A DNA stretch of 64,000 bases from Sphingomonas beigongshangi (GCF_016820445.1 NZ_JADHDT010000007.1:124001-188000); one strand, 5' to 3'; numbered from the stretch's first letter, positions 18,690 to 27,622 are shown. Program-made: numbers and translations. Notes: a model not told the origin generated them from the sequence alone.

Positions 18690-19367
18690 ATGACCCAGAT
18701 CCTGCTGATCGAGGACGATGCGGTGACCGCCGATGAAATCCGACTCGAGCTGACATCGGCGGGCCATGGCGTCACGCTTCGCACGACGCTGGTCGAGGCG
18801 GCATCGGTCGCCCGCGGCGGCGGCATAGACCTGCTGATCGTCGACCGCCAGCTGCCCGACGGAGAGGGGCTGGTGCTGATCGAGACGCTGCGCGGCGAGG
18901 GGCGGCGAACGCCGGCGCTGGTGCTGAGCGCACTCGGCAGCCTCGACGATCGCGTGCGCGGCCTGCGTGCTGGGGGGGACGATTATCTGGCCAAGCCGTT
19001 CGCGCTGGTCGAGCTCGTCGCCCGGGTCGAAGCGCTGCTGCGCCGGCCGGATGAAAGCCGCGACACCCGCCTGATCGCCGGGCCGCTCGATCTCGACCTG
19101 CTCGCCGGACGCGCGACACGCGGCAATCGACCGCTCGAGCTGCTGCCGCGCGAATTCAAGCTGCTCGACTATCTCGCCCGACGCCCCGGCCGGATCGTGA
19201 CGCGGTCGATGCTGCTGCAGGACGTCTGGGGCTATACGTTCGAACCGAACAGCAACGTGGTCGATGTCCATATCGGGCGCCTGCGTCGCAAGGTCGATGC
19301 CGAGGGCGAGGTACAGTTGATCCGCAATGTCCGCGGCCAGGGCTACATCCTTGATCTTCCCCACTGA
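18690..19367 (+). CDS. OmpR-family response regulator, probably controlling the adjacent metal efflux genes
   Basis: 225 residues from the ATG beginning TQILLIEDD; an in-frame ATG at 18663 would add nine residues. The receiver domain has the acidic pair (Glu8, Asp9, Asp10), phospho-acceptor Asp52 (LLIVDRQLPDG) and Lys in YLAKPF. The winged-helix effector ends with NVVDVHIGRLRRKVD and VRGQGYILD. It overlaps the following kinase by 41 nt and is divergent from czcCA, so a CzcR-like role is inferred from context. Confidence 0.9.
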   Translation: MTQILLIEDDAVTADEIRLELTSAGHGVTLRTTLVEAASVARGGGIDLLIVDRQLPDGEGLVLIETLRGEGRRTPALVLSALGSLDDRVRGLRAGGDDYLAKPFALVELVARVEALLRRPDESRDTRLIAGPLDLDLLAGRATRGNRPLELLPREFKLLDYLARRPGRIVTRSMLLQDVWGYTFEPNSNVVDVHIGRLRRKVDAEGEVQLIRNVRGQGYILDLPH

Positions 19368-20697
19368 TCCGCGACGCCGCGCGACATGGAGATGGGGCGG
19401 CGCGCTCGCCGCGCTGCTGGTGCTGCAGTCGCTGGCGCTCGCCGCCGCCTTCTGGGCGCTTGCCAACGGCAGCCACCGACGTGCGATCGAGCATGCGCTC
19501 GCCGACGATTGCACCTTCTTTCGTCTCACCCCGCCCGAAGAGCGCGGCGAGGAACTGCGCGAGAAGCTCGCGCGCGATATCCACCGCGACCGGTTCCTGG
19601 GCCTGTTCGACGCCAAAGGCGCGCTGATCGCGGGCAATGTCGCCCGGCTGCCCGCCGAAACGCCCGCCGGGGCATCGTTCGTCGCCGACGTCGCGCCGAC
19701 GGAACTGCCGGGGAAGCGCATCGACCAGGCGCGCGTCACCGTCTGCCCCCTGTCGGGAGACATGCGTCTGCTGGCGGGCGTCGACCTCGACGACACCGAG
19801 GAGGCGCTGCGCCTCGTCTGGCGGTCGCTGCTGCTCGGGCTGGTGCCGGGGCTGGTGCTCGCGCTGGGCTTCGGGCTCGTCGCGGGGCGCCGCGCCGCGC
19901 GTCAGGTCGATACGGTGCGGCGGCTGACGGAGCGGATCATGTCCGGCGATCTCACGCAGCGCCTGCCGGTGGCCGCGCACCCCGACAGCTTCGGCGTGTT
20001 GTGCGCGCACATCAACACGATGCTCGATCGGTTGCAGCTGCTGATCACGGACATGCGCGGCGTCGGCGACGACATCGCGCACCAGATGCGCACGCCGCTG
20101 ACGCGCCTTCGCGCGCGCCTCGATCGCGGTCTGCGGGACGCCTCGACCGCGCAGGATTTCGCCGCGGTCGCCGACCAGGCGCTGGTCCAGGTCGATGCCC
20201 TGCTCGGCATCGTCGCCGCGCTGCTCCGCCTGCGCGAGCTGGAGGACCATGCGCGTCGCAGCCGTTTCGCGCCCGTCGATCTGGCGACCCTCGTCGACGA
20301 CGCGTGCGACCTCCATCGCCCCTTGGCGGAAGATCGCGGGATCACGCTCGCGTGCGATCTGACGCCCGTCGGCACCGTCCATGGCGATGCCAGCCTGCTG
20401 ATGGAGGCCATCGCCAACCTCATCGACAATGCGATGAAATTTGGTCCGCCTGGCGGCACCGTGCGCGTCGTGCTGACCGCCTCCAGCGAGGGCCCGGTCG
20501 TCACCGTCGCCGACGACGGGGCGGGCATTCCCGCCGACGAACGCGCGCTCGTCACGCAGCGTTTCTATCGTGTCCGCACCGACCGGGAAGGCGCAGGGCT
20601 TGGCCTCAGCCTCGTCAAGGCGATCGCCGATCTCCACGGCTTCAGGCTGCGCTTCGCGGATAGCGAAAGTGCGGTGTCGCTGATCTGCACGCGATGA
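19327..20697 (+). CDS. sensor histidine kinase, partner of the preceding regulator
   Basis: 456 residues. Transmembrane helices at about 24-46 and 167-187 enclose a periplasmic sensor of about 120 residues. HAMP (about 188-240) precedes the H-box DIAHQMRTPLTRL with His252. The N-box NLIDNAMKFG, G1 DDGAGIP and G2 GAGLGLSL complete the catalytic domain. The periplasmic part holds two Cys (62 and 140) but no obvious His-rich metal site. The start overlaps the regulator gene; a TTG at 19351 is an alternative. Metal sensing is inferred from the czcCA neighbours. Confidence 0.9.
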   Translation: MSAARATSLIFPTDPRRRATWRWGGALAALLVLQSLALAAAFWALANGSHRRAIEHALADDCTFFRLTPPEERGEELREKLARDIHRDRFLGLFDAKGALIAGNVARLPAETPAGASFVADVAPTELPGKRIDQARVTVCPLSGDMRLLAGVDLDDTEEALRLVWRSLLLGLVPGLVLALGFGLVAGRRAARQVDTVRRLTERIMSGDLTQRLPVAAHPDSFGVLCAHINTMLDRLQLLITDMRGVGDDIAHQMRTPLTRLRARLDRGLRDASTAQDFAAVADQALVQVDALLGIVAALLRLRELEDHARRSRFAPVDLATLVDDACDLHRPLAEDRGITLACDLTPVGTVHGDASLLMEAIANLIDNAMKFGPPGGTVRVVLTASSEGPVVTVADDGAGIPADERALVTQRFYRVRTDREGAGLGLSLVKAIADLHGFRLRFADSESAVSLICTR

Positions 20698-20743
20698 CGG
20701 CCGACGCGCGGACCTTGGGTGCGCCTCGCCGCGTTGAAGGGTC

Positions 20744-22075
20744 ATGAGCGACGACATGGAACACAATGCGCGGCATCGTGCGGTGCCGAGCGGACGCCTC
20801 GCGCGGCTTGGCGGCTTCGGCCGGCTGGCGGGGGGCGTCGCGGGCGGCATGCTGGCGGAGGGGGCGCGACGGCTCGCCGCGGGCGAGCGGCCGCGGATGA
20901 GCGACCTCGTCCTGACCCCCGGCAATGCCGCGCGGGTCGCCGATCGCCTGTCGCATCTTCGCGGCGCGGCGATGAAGCTGGGCCAGATGATCTCGATGGA
21001 CGCGGGCGACATGCTGCCGGCGGAATTGTCGACGATCCTCGCCCGGCTGCGCAACCAGGCCTATCGCATGCCGCCCGCGCAGCTCGACCGCGTGCTGCGT
21101 CAGGAATGGGGCGTGGACTGGCGACGCCGCTTCCGTCATTTCGATGCCGCGCCGATCGCCGCCGCCTCCATCGGACAGGTCCATCGCGCGACGATGCCCG
21201 ACGGGCGCGTTCTGGCGATCAAGGTGCAATATCCGGGCGTTGCGGACAGTATCGATGCCGACGTCGACAATGTCGCGACGCTGCTGCGCGTCTCCAACCT
21301 GCTTCCGAACAGCATCGACATCCGTCCGTTGCTCGCCGAGGCCAAACGGCAGCTGGCGGAGGAAGCGGACTATACCCGCGAAGGCGAGCAGCTGCGCCGC
21401 TACCGCGATCGGCTGGCGGGCGATGCCCGCTATGTCGTGCCGGCGCTCGAACCTGCACTCACCACGCGCCGGGTCCTCGCGATGGATTTCGTCGAGGGCC
21501 GGCCGATCGAGGCGCTGGCGGAGGCGGATCAGGCCGCACGCGACGCCGCGATGACGGCGCTCGTCACGCTCGTCCTGCGCGAGCTGTTCGACTTCGGGGT
21601 GATGCAGACCGATCCCAACTTCGCCAATTACCGCTGGCAGCCGGAAACGGGCGCGCTCGTCCTGCTCGATTTCGGCGCGGCGCGCGACGTGCCTGGCGAC
21701 ACCGTCGCTGCCTATCGCCGTCTGATCGAGGCCGGACTGGCGCGCGACCGCGCCCGCATCCGCGAGGTCGCGATCGAGACAGGCTTCCTCGGCGCGGCGG
21801 CGGCGGCGCGGCACCAAGCCTCGGTCGACAGGATGATCGCGGCGATCGACGATGCGCTCAATCGGCCGGGGCCGTTCGACTTCGGCGATCGCGCCTTCGT
21901 CCCCGTGGTGCGGGAGGAGGCGAAGGACATGATCGCCGACCGCGACACCTGGCACGTGCCGCACGTCGAGACGCTGTTCGTCCAGCGCAAGGTGAGCGGC
22001 ACCGCGCTGCTCGCCGCCCGGCTCAAGGCACGCGTCGACGTACGCGGTCTGGCCGCCTCGGCCATCGGTCGCTGA
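20744..22075 (+). CDS. UbiB/COQ8-type atypical protein-kinase-like protein
   Basis: 443 residues. It has the signature KxGQ (Lys78-Leu-Gly-Gln81, AAMKLGQMISMD), the Ala-rich nucleotide loop AAASIGQVH in place of a Gly-rich loop, Lys160 in VLAIKVQYPG, and LLDFGAAR for the metal site. The catalytic loop reads MQTDPNFANYRW, which is the form of the eukaryotic COQ8/ADCK3 group; bacterial UbiB usually has ADPHPGN. No C-terminal membrane helices are seen. Members of this superfamily support ubiquinone biosynthesis; no other ubi genes are nearby. Confidence 0.9.
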   Translation: MSDDMEHNARHRAVPSGRLARLGGFGRLAGGVAGGMLAEGARRLAAGERPRMSDLVLTPGNAARVADRLSHLRGAAMKLGQMISMDAGDMLPAELSTILARLRNQAYRMPPAQLDRVLRQEWGVDWRRRFRHFDAAPIAAASIGQVHRATMPDGRVLAIKVQYPGVADSIDADVDNVATLLRVSNLLPNSIDIRPLLAEAKRQLAEEADYTREGEQLRRYRDRLAGDARYVVPALEPALTTRRVLAMDFVEGRPIEALAEADQAARDAAMTALVTLVLRELFDFGVMQTDPNFANYRWQPETGALVLLDFGAARDVPGDTVAAYRRLIEAGLARDRARIREVAIETGFLGAAAAARHQASVDRMIAAIDDALNRPGPFDFGDRAFVPVVREEAKDMIADRDTWHVPHVETLFVQRKVSGTALLAARLKARVDVRGLAASAIGR

Positions 22076-22117
22076 TCCCGGATCGGAGCGCTTCGCGCGT
22101 CCCGGCGTTGTGATGCC

Positions 22118-22609
22118 ATGACGAACGAAGACGAACGCTGGATGCGCGAGGCGATCGCGGTCGCCCGGTCGAAGGGCTCCGATCCGGCGAGCTCGCCGCT
22201 CGGATCGGTGATCGTGCTCGACGGCCGCATCATCGGCGCCGAGCGAAACCAGACCGAGGAACTGCCGGACGCGACGGCGCATGCGGAGATGATGGCGATC
22301 CGCCGGGCGTGCGAGGCGACGGGGGCGCTAGAGCTGCGCGGCGCGACGCTCTACTCGACGCTCCAGCCGTGCGGCATGTGCACGATGGCGTCGATCTGGT
22401 CGAAGGTCGGGCGCGTCGTGTACGGGGCCGGCCGAGAGGACGTCCACCCGATGTATTTTGAGGCTCGACATGTCGACACGTTGTCGTTCATAGCCGACGC
22501 CTATCGCGACGATATCGCCATCGAGGGCGGCTGCCTGCGCGAGGAATGCGCGACGCTCTACTATCCGCCCGACGCCGACCTGCCGAAGGAAGAGCAGGCC
22601 AATCTTTAG
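22118..22609 (+). CDS. zinc-dependent nucleoside/guanine deaminase-like protein
   Basis: 163 residues of the cytidine-deaminase-like fold. Zinc and catalytic residues are His55-Ala-Glu57 (HAEMMAIRRA) and Cys85/Cys88 in QPCGMC. The C-terminal segment with ECATLYYPP lies outside the core. The CMP/dCMP-type hydrolytic deaminase superfamily includes guanine deaminase and TadA. The length and C-terminal region favour a small-molecule purine deaminase over the tRNA enzyme, but this is not certain. It stands alone between the ubiB-like gene and a palindromic repeat. Confidence 0.82.
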   Translation: MTNEDERWMREAIAVARSKGSDPASSPLGSVIVLDGRIIGAERNQTEELPDATAHAEMMAIRRACEATGALELRGATLYSTLQPCGMCTMASIWSKVGRVVYGAGREDVHPMYFEARHVDTLSFIADAYRDDIAIEGGCLREECATLYYPPDADLPKEEQANL

Positions 22610-22637
22610 CGTGCGATCCAGCAAAGCTGAACCGGGC

Positions 22638-22722
22638 GCGGTACCGGCCCTCACCTCCACCCAGCCGCCCGCCCACGATACGCCGAGTGGGCGGACGGGC
22701 GGGGGGAAAGGGCCGGTACCGC
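22638..22722. repeat. long palindromic repeat, copy 1
   Basis: The outer arms GCGGTACCGGCCC (22638-22650) and GGGCCGGTACCGC (22710-22722) are perfect inverted repeats. Inner arms CCGCCCGCCCAC (22665-22676) and GTGGGCGG plus CGGGCGG (22687-22702) continue the stem. The element is preceded by GATCCAGC at about 22615. It is related in sequence to the element at 40671-40754 and lies between two convergent genes, where it may act as a bidirectional terminator. Confidence 0.85.
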
Positions 22723-22739
22723 TTTCAGTCGATCTGACT

Positions 22740-24197
22740 TCAGCTTCGCCGCAACCGCCCGCGGAAGAGGCCGCGCTTGAACAACGGCTCGAACATCTCG
22801 GCCGGCCCTTCGGGGTCCAGCACCTCGTTGTCCGCGAGCCATTTCTCGACCTTGGGCAGATCGGGCACCTGATACGGCCGTAGCGTGCGGCCAGGCCCGC
22901 GCAGCCGCTCGATCGTCTCGATCAGCGACCCCGTTTCCGCAAGGACCGCGGACACGCGTTCGGCCGCGACGTCGAGATGTTCGGCGATCAGGTCGTCGCG
23001 CACGCTCGCGATCGTCGCGGCCAGATCCTGACCCGGATTGTCCGACGCATCCAGCACCACGTCGCATTCGGTATCGAGCCGCAGCGAGCGGTTGTTGATG
23101 TTCGCCGACCCGATCCGCAACTGCGTGTCGTCGATCACCGTGATCTTGGCGTGGCAATAGATCGCCGCGCCGCCGCGCGTATAGGGGTGGTACAGGCGCA
23201 GGCGCCCATGCCGGTCGCGGCGGCGCAACGCCTCGACCAGCCGCGCGCGTGCGGTGTCCATCGCCAGCGGCTCCAGCCAGCCCTGTGCGCTTTCCGGATT
23301 GACGATGACGATCTCCGGCCCGTCCGCCTCGTCGAGCCGCGCCGCGATCGCCTCCGCGATGCGCCGCGACGCGAAATACTGGCTCTCGCAATAGATGTAG
23401 CGGCGCGCGCTGCGGATCTGGTCGAGGAACAGCGTCTCCACCTCGTGCACCGCGGACTGGTCGGCCATCTCCGGGCGCGTGCGCGCGATGCCGATCGTCA
23501 CGTCCTCGCACAGCGGCGTCAGCGACGTCGGCCAGCACGGCCCCTTCGCTTCGATCGGGGCGAGGACGTGGCCGGTCGCGACGCGCCACCGCTCGCGCGC
23601 GAGCTCGCCCAGCGCCGCCGCCGCCGGGCCCGTGATGGCGGTCGTCGCGTCGTGCCATGGCTTGTAGGGCTTGCCCGACGGGGTTTCCCGGCCGGGGTCG
23701 TCGTCACGATGCGATCGCGTGTCCCACCGCTCCGCGGTCATGTCGATGCCGCCGCAGAAGGCGAGGCAGTCGTCGATCGCGACGATCTTCTGATGATGCG
23801 ACGATCCCGTCGGATGGTGGCCGTCGAGCTTCACATGGATGCGCGGGTGGCGCATCCACTTGAGCACGGTGAAGGCGGTGGTGCCGCGGAACAGCCCCTT
23901 CAGCGCGCCGATGTCCCAGCGCAGCAGGTACAGTTCCAGCGCGGGATTGCGCTCGACCAGCCAGTAGAGGAACTTGCCGATCACTTCCGGCCCCTCCAGC
24001 GTCTGGCCGCTGCCCGCGAGCCGGATGCGTGCGTCGAAATCCCAGCCGATCAGCATGATCCGCCGCTCGGCCTGCATAAGCGCCTCGCGCGCGACCGCGA
24101 AATAGCGGTCGGCGTCGATCACCACCGCGAACCGGTCGGCTTGGTCGTTGCGCCATACGGAGCGGCCGGGATCGGGCATAGGCGGTTCAGCGTCCAT
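22740..24197 (-). CDS. phospholipase D-like protein with two HKD motifs
   Basis: 485 residues. There are two HxK(x4)D motifs: HHQKIVAIDD (His135, Lys137) and CHAKITVIDD followed by GSANINNRS near residue 345-365. Two HKD halves form one active site in PLD enzymes, which transfer phosphatidyl groups to water or another alcohol. No signal peptide or transmembrane helix is visible, so it is not a typical cardiolipin synthase. The start at 24197 overlaps the upstream Gfo/Idh gene by 11 nt; the ATG at 24179 is equally possible. Confidence 0.88.
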   Translation of the reverse strand: MDAEPPMPDPGRSVWRNDQADRFAVVIDADRYFAVAREALMQAERRIMLIGWDFDARIRLAGSGQTLEGPEVIGKFLYWLVERNPALELYLLRWDIGALKGLFRGTTAFTVLKWMRHPRIHVKLDGHHPTGSSHHQKIVAIDDCLAFCGGIDMTAERWDTRSHRDDDPGRETPSGKPYKPWHDATTAITGPAAAALGELARERWRVATGHVLAPIEAKGPCWPTSLTPLCEDVTIGIARTRPEMADQSAVHEVETLFLDQIRSARRYIYCESQYFASRRIAEAIAARLDEADGPEIVIVNPESAQGWLEPLAMDTARARLVEALRRRDRHGRLRLYHPYTRGGAAIYCHAKITVIDDTQLRIGSANINNRSLRLDTECDVVLDASDNPGQDLAATIASVRDDLIAEHLDVAAERVSAVLAETGSLIETIERLRGPGRTLRPYQVPDLPKVEKWLADNEVLDPEGPAEMFEPLFKRGLFRGRLRRS

Positions 24198-25164
24198 AGA
24201 TGCGGTCGAGGACCTCGGCGCTTCGCGCGAAATCTTCGGCCGCGGGGTCGAAATGCGGTTCGGCGGCAAGGGCTTGTGCCCAGACCGCCGCCGACCGCGC
24301 GCCCCAGGGATCGGGGAACGTGGCCAGTTCGCGCGCTTGCGTACCGATGAAATGCTGCGCGGTGAAGTCGTAGAAGGAGCCGCCGACGTTGCGAAAGCCC
24401 GCGCCGCCTTCGGTGCCGTAGAAATGCGCGGCGATCACCGCATCCTGTCCGGCGTTGAGGTTCCACGAGCAGGCGAGCCGCACGTCCGCGCCCCCCGCCC
24501 GGAAGCGCGCGCTGGCATAATCTTCCACGCCGTCCGGGCCGAGCGGGCGCCCCTTCGCGAACAGTGCGGCCGATACGTCGTCGACCTCCGGAAATGCCAG
24601 CGCCCACAGCGCGAGATCGACCAGATGCACCCCCAGGTCGACGACGCAGCCGCCGCCGGATTGCCTGCGGTCGAAGAACCATGGCTTTCCCGGGCCATAG
24701 GCATTGTGGAAGGTCAGATCGACCGCGAATATCTCGCCCAGCGCACCGTCGCGGATCAACGGGCGGATTGCCTGCATCGCCGCCGTATGTCGATACGACA
24801 GGTCGACGCCGAGCAACCGGTCGGCCGCGCGCGCCGCCGCGATGACCGCCCGCGCTTCCGCGGCGTCGCGGCCCAGCGGCTTCTGGCAGAAGACCGCGAG
24901 GCCAGCCTCCAGCGCTCGTATCGATTGCGCGGCGTGCAGGGCGCTCGGCGTGGCGATGACGACGGCATCGAGATCCTGCGCCAGCATCGTTTCGAAATCG
25001 TCGGCGACGCGCGCGGCGGGCGCGACCGCCAGCGCTTCGCCGACGCATTCGGGCGACGGGTCGCACACGCTTGCCGCCTCGATCGCCCCGGTCGCGATCA
25101 TCGCCGCCATGCGATGGCGGCCGATCCAGCCCGTGCCGAGAAAGCCCACGCGCGGCCTGTTCAT
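24187..25164 (-). CDS. Gfo/Idh/MocA-family NAD(P)-dependent oxidoreductase
   Basis: 325 residues. The start at 25164 is chosen because GGAGG lies 7 nt upstream. Rossmann motif GFLGTGWIGRHR is at the N-terminus; VVIATPSALH and CQKPLGRD (the EKP-type motif, Glu replaced by Gln) follow, and GGGCVVDLGVHLVDLALW is the typical C-terminal-domain helix with His. Such enzymes oxidise or reduce sugar or inositol hydroxyls. It is in the left arm of the glycan locus, downstream of the medium-chain dehydrogenase, so a nucleotide-sugar or glycan-linked sugar substrate is inferred. Confidence 0.88.
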   Translation of the reverse strand: MNRPRVGFLGTGWIGRHRMAAMIATGAIEAASVCDPSPECVGEALAVAPAARVADDFETMLAQDLDAVVIATPSALHAAQSIRALEAGLAVFCQKPLGRDAAEARAVIAAARAADRLLGVDLSYRHTAAMQAIRPLIRDGALGEIFAVDLTFHNAYGPGKPWFFDRRQSGGGCVVDLGVHLVDLALWALAFPEVDDVSAALFAKGRPLGPDGVEDYASARFRAGGADVRLACSWNLNAGQDAVIAAHFYGTEGGAGFRNVGGSFYDFTAQHFIGTQARELATFPDPWGARSAAVWAQALAAEPHFDPAAEDFARSAEVLDRIYGR

Positions 25165-25210
25165 TGCCCGATCCTCCGACACATCCGTGCTCCGCCCCGG
25201 CGAGGGTGCG

Positions 25211-26182
25211 TCACGCCATCATCACCAGCGCCTTGACGAAGCCACCCGGCTTGTCGCGGGTCGCATCCAATGCCTCGCCCAGTCCTTCCAGCGGGTATCG
25301 GTGCGTATAGAGCGGCGTGGGATCGAGCCGGCCGCTCGCCACCGCGTCGATCGCCTCGCGCAGGCCGCGCATCTGCACCGCGGGATCGCGTTCGTGCGCG
25401 TTGACGACGTCGATGCCCTTCCAGTTCCAGTCCTGCATGTTGATCTGCCGCGGGCCGTCCTGGTGGTAGCCGGCGACCACCAGCCGTCCCCCGAACCCGA
25501 CCAGTGCGCTCGCGAGGTCGAGCGGCCATTGCTTGCCGACCGCCTCGATCACGCGCGCGCACATGGCGTCGCCGGTGAGGGCCTTGACGCGATCGATGAT
25601 CGCCCAATGGTCATCCATCACGATCGTCTCCGCCGCGCCATAATGACGGGCGAGGTCCAAACTCTCCTGCCGGCGCGAAATCGCAATGACCTTCGCACCC
25701 GCCTCGGTCGCGAGCCGGGTCAGCACCGCGCCCAGGAAGCCGATGCCGACGATCGCGACCCACTGGCCCGCCTGGATGGCGCTGCGGCGGAAGATGTTGA
25801 ACGCGCAACCCAGCGGTTCGCCGGGAAACGGCTGGCCGGCGAGCGCCTCCGGCAGGCGCGCGACCATGTCCGCGCGCGCGACGTCATGCTCGGCGAAGCT
25901 GCGGTAGGAGAGGGCGGCGACACGATCGCCCACCGCCAGTCCGGCGACGCCGCTACCGAGCGCGTCGACGACGCCCCAGCCTTCGTGCCCCAGTCCCCCC
26001 GGTTCGCCGGGATAGTCGCTCCACGGCAGTCCCGCCCAGGGTTCGAGGTTCGACGCGCAGACGCCGCAGCCTTCCAGCCTCAGGCGGATTTCCCCCGGTC
26101 CGGGCTCGGGTCGTAGGGCCTCGACCACGTCGATCCGGCCGGGGGCACTTAACACCGCTGCTCTTATCCTTGGCGCAACCAT
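25211..26182 (-). CDS. zinc-type medium-chain dehydrogenase/reductase
   Basis: 323 residues from the ATG beginning VAPRIRAAVL; in-frame ATGs at 26194 and 26209 are possible. The catalytic zinc ligands are seen in GCGVCASN and GLGHEGWG. The four-Cys structural zinc lobe of classic alcohol dehydrogenases is absent. The NAD(P) fold starts at VAIVGIGFLGAV. With the adjacent Gfo/Idh enzyme it could carry out successive oxidation and reduction of a sugar hydroxyl. It is 46 nt upstream of the Gfo/Idh gene in the same direction. Confidence 0.85.
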   Translation of the reverse strand: MVAPRIRAAVLSAPGRIDVVEALRPEPGPGEIRLRLEGCGVCASNLEPWAGLPWSDYPGEPGGLGHEGWGVVDALGSGVAGLAVGDRVAALSYRSFAEHDVARADMVARLPEALAGQPFPGEPLGCAFNIFRRSAIQAGQWVAIVGIGFLGAVLTRLATEAGAKVIAISRRQESLDLARHYGAAETIVMDDHWAIIDRVKALTGDAMCARVIEAVGKQWPLDLASALVGFGGRLVVAGYHQDGPRQINMQDWNWKGIDVVNAHERDPAVQMRGLREAIDAVASGRLDPTPLYTHRYPLEGLGEALDATRDKPGGFVKALVMMA

Positions 26183-26222
26183 CTGATCCAACATCAATTT
26201 ATCATCCATGATCGAGCCCGGA

Positions 26223-26744
26223 ATGACCTCGACGCTGCAAGCCAACATCGCGCGCCTGACCGATCGTGCTGCGCGGGAGAAGGCGGCGGCGCCATGGCCG
26301 GCGCGCGTCGCCGATCGCATCACGGCGTTCACCGGATCGATGACCTTCGTGCTGCTGCACCTCGTGGTGTACGGATTGTGGGTCGTCGCCAATCTCGGGT
26401 GGCTGCCGGCGGTGCCGCGGTTCGATCCGACCTTCGTCATCCTCGCATCCGAGGCGTCGGTGGAAGCGATCTTCCTGTCGACCTTCGTCCTGATCAGCCA
26501 GAACCGCATGGCGGCCGCCGCCGATCGCCGTGCCGATCTCGACCTCCATATCAATCTCCTCGCGGAGCACGAGCTGACGCGGCTGGCCGGCCTCGTGGCG
26601 CGGGTCGCGGCGGCCGTCGGCGTGCCGATCGAGGACCCCGCCGACCAGGAGATCCAGCGCGATGTCGCGCCCGAGCAGGTGCTCGACGCGCTGGACGCGC
26701 GCGATCATTCGGCGGCGACCGCGGCGGGCCGGGACGGGGCGTAG
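26223..26744 (+). CDS. DUF1003-family inner-membrane protein
   Basis: 173 residues. Two hydrophobic helices (TFVLLHLVVYGLWVVANLG and VEAIFLSTFVLISQN) are followed by NRMAAAADRRADLDLHINLLAEHE, the highly conserved DUF1003 tail. Function is unknown. It lies inside the left arm of the glycan locus but in the opposite direction; its 3' end overlaps the barrel-protein gene by 40 nt (convergent). An ATG at 26208 could add five residues. Confidence 0.85.
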   Translation: MTSTLQANIARLTDRAAREKAAAPWPARVADRITAFTGSMTFVLLHLVVYGLWVVANLGWLPAVPRFDPTFVILASEASVEAIFLSTFVLISQNRMAAAADRRADLDLHINLLAEHELTRLAGLVARVAAAVGVPIEDPADQEIQRDVAPEQVLDALDARDHSAATAAGRDGA

Positions 26745-27622
26745 CGATCGATCATCCACGCACAGAAGTCCGCAAAGGCCTGCGGATCGCGCGCCGCGCT
26801 GGTGTGATGCGGCTGGATGCCGAGATGTTCGGGCGTGAAGCAGAAGGTGACGGTCACGTCGAAGTCGGCGAGCGCCTCCATCTGGCGATCGAACCAGTCG
26901 ACCGCGTTCGGCCGGAAGCTGTCCGCCCAGCTGAGGCCCGTGCGCAGCTGCTTCGTGCCGAGCCGCTTCATCCAGGCGACGGCATCGTCCAGGCGCGGGT
27001 CCTCGAAGTGGAACCACTGCATCAGCCCCATGCGGTCGGCGACCGCGGCATAATCGTCGAGCGCAGGCTTGGGCGTGCCGTCCTCCCGGATCAGCCCCAT
27101 GTAGAAATGGCGGTAATAGCTTGACCCTTCCGCCTCGCGATGACGCGTCGTCGCGCCCCAGGCATGCGGCAGGTCGTACAGCGAATACCAGAAAGTGCGC
27201 GGGACGCGATCGAGCAAGAGCTCGGCGGTGCGCTTCAGGCCGAACACCTGCACCTCCTCCGCGCCGAAGCTGCCCACGCCCACCTCGGTCGCCCAGATCG
27301 GCTTGTCGGGGCATACCGCTTCGATCTCGGCGATCTTGTCGGGCCAGGCGTGGATCGGCCACAGGTTCCAGTCGAGCGGGAAGCCGTGCACGGCCACCAC
27401 GTCGATCGCATCGAGCGCGCCATGCCCCCGCATCCTTTGCACCCAGCCCGGATCGATCGGACTCATCCCGCCGAGCACGCGGGTGACGGCCGGATTGACG
27501 TCGCGGATCGCGCCGCCGGCGCGGATCACCAGATCGGCGAAGAGCGACCAGTCGGGATCGACCTCCGGATCCCAGTGCGACTTGTTGTTCGGTTCGTTCC
27601 AGATCATCGCGGCTTCGATCAT
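26705..27622 (-). CDS. glycoside-hydrolase-like (clan GH-A) barrel protein, apparently circularly permuted
   Basis: 305 residues without signal peptide. The putative acid/base motif WNEPNN is at residues 8-13, only eight residues from the start. The putative nucleophile Glu113 is in IWATEVGVGS (strand beta7), and TFWYSLYDLP (143-152) fits strand beta8. After that, residues 200-296 look like the normal N-terminal third of a GH-A barrel: WFHFEDPRLDDAVAWMKRLG, LRTGLSWADS, VTVTFCFTPEHLG and FADFCAWMIDRYAP. That order, beta4-beta8 then beta1-beta3, implies circular permutation and not truncation. The ATG overlaps the upstream methyltransferase stop, so the start is well fixed. The substrate is probably the glycan made by this locus. 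Confidence 0.78.
   Translation of the reverse strand: MIEAAMIWNEPNNKSHWDPEVDPDWSLFADLVIRAGGAIRDVNPAVTRVLGGMSPIDPGWVQRMRGHGALDAIDVVAVHGFPLDWNLWPIHAWPDKIAEIEAVCPDKPIWATEVGVGSFGAEEVQVFGLKRTAELLLDRVPRTFWYSLYDLPHAWGATTRHREAEGSSYYRHFYMGLIREDGTPKPALDDYAAVADRMGLMQWFHFEDPRLDDAVAWMKRLGTKQLRTGLSWADSFRPNAVDWFDRQMEALADFDVTVTFCFTPEHLGIQPHHTSAARDPQAFADFCAWMIDRYAPSRPAAVAAE

Noticed and set aside
24187..24197. Frameshift between the Gfo/Idh and phospholipase D-like genes
   Set aside because: Both proteins are complete and of normal length; the overlap is an ordinary operon junction.
26705..27622. Barrel hydrolase as a truncated pseudogene lacking its N-terminal third
   Set aside because: The missing third appears to be present at the C-terminus and the gene is translationally coupled to its upstream neighbour, so permutation explains it better.
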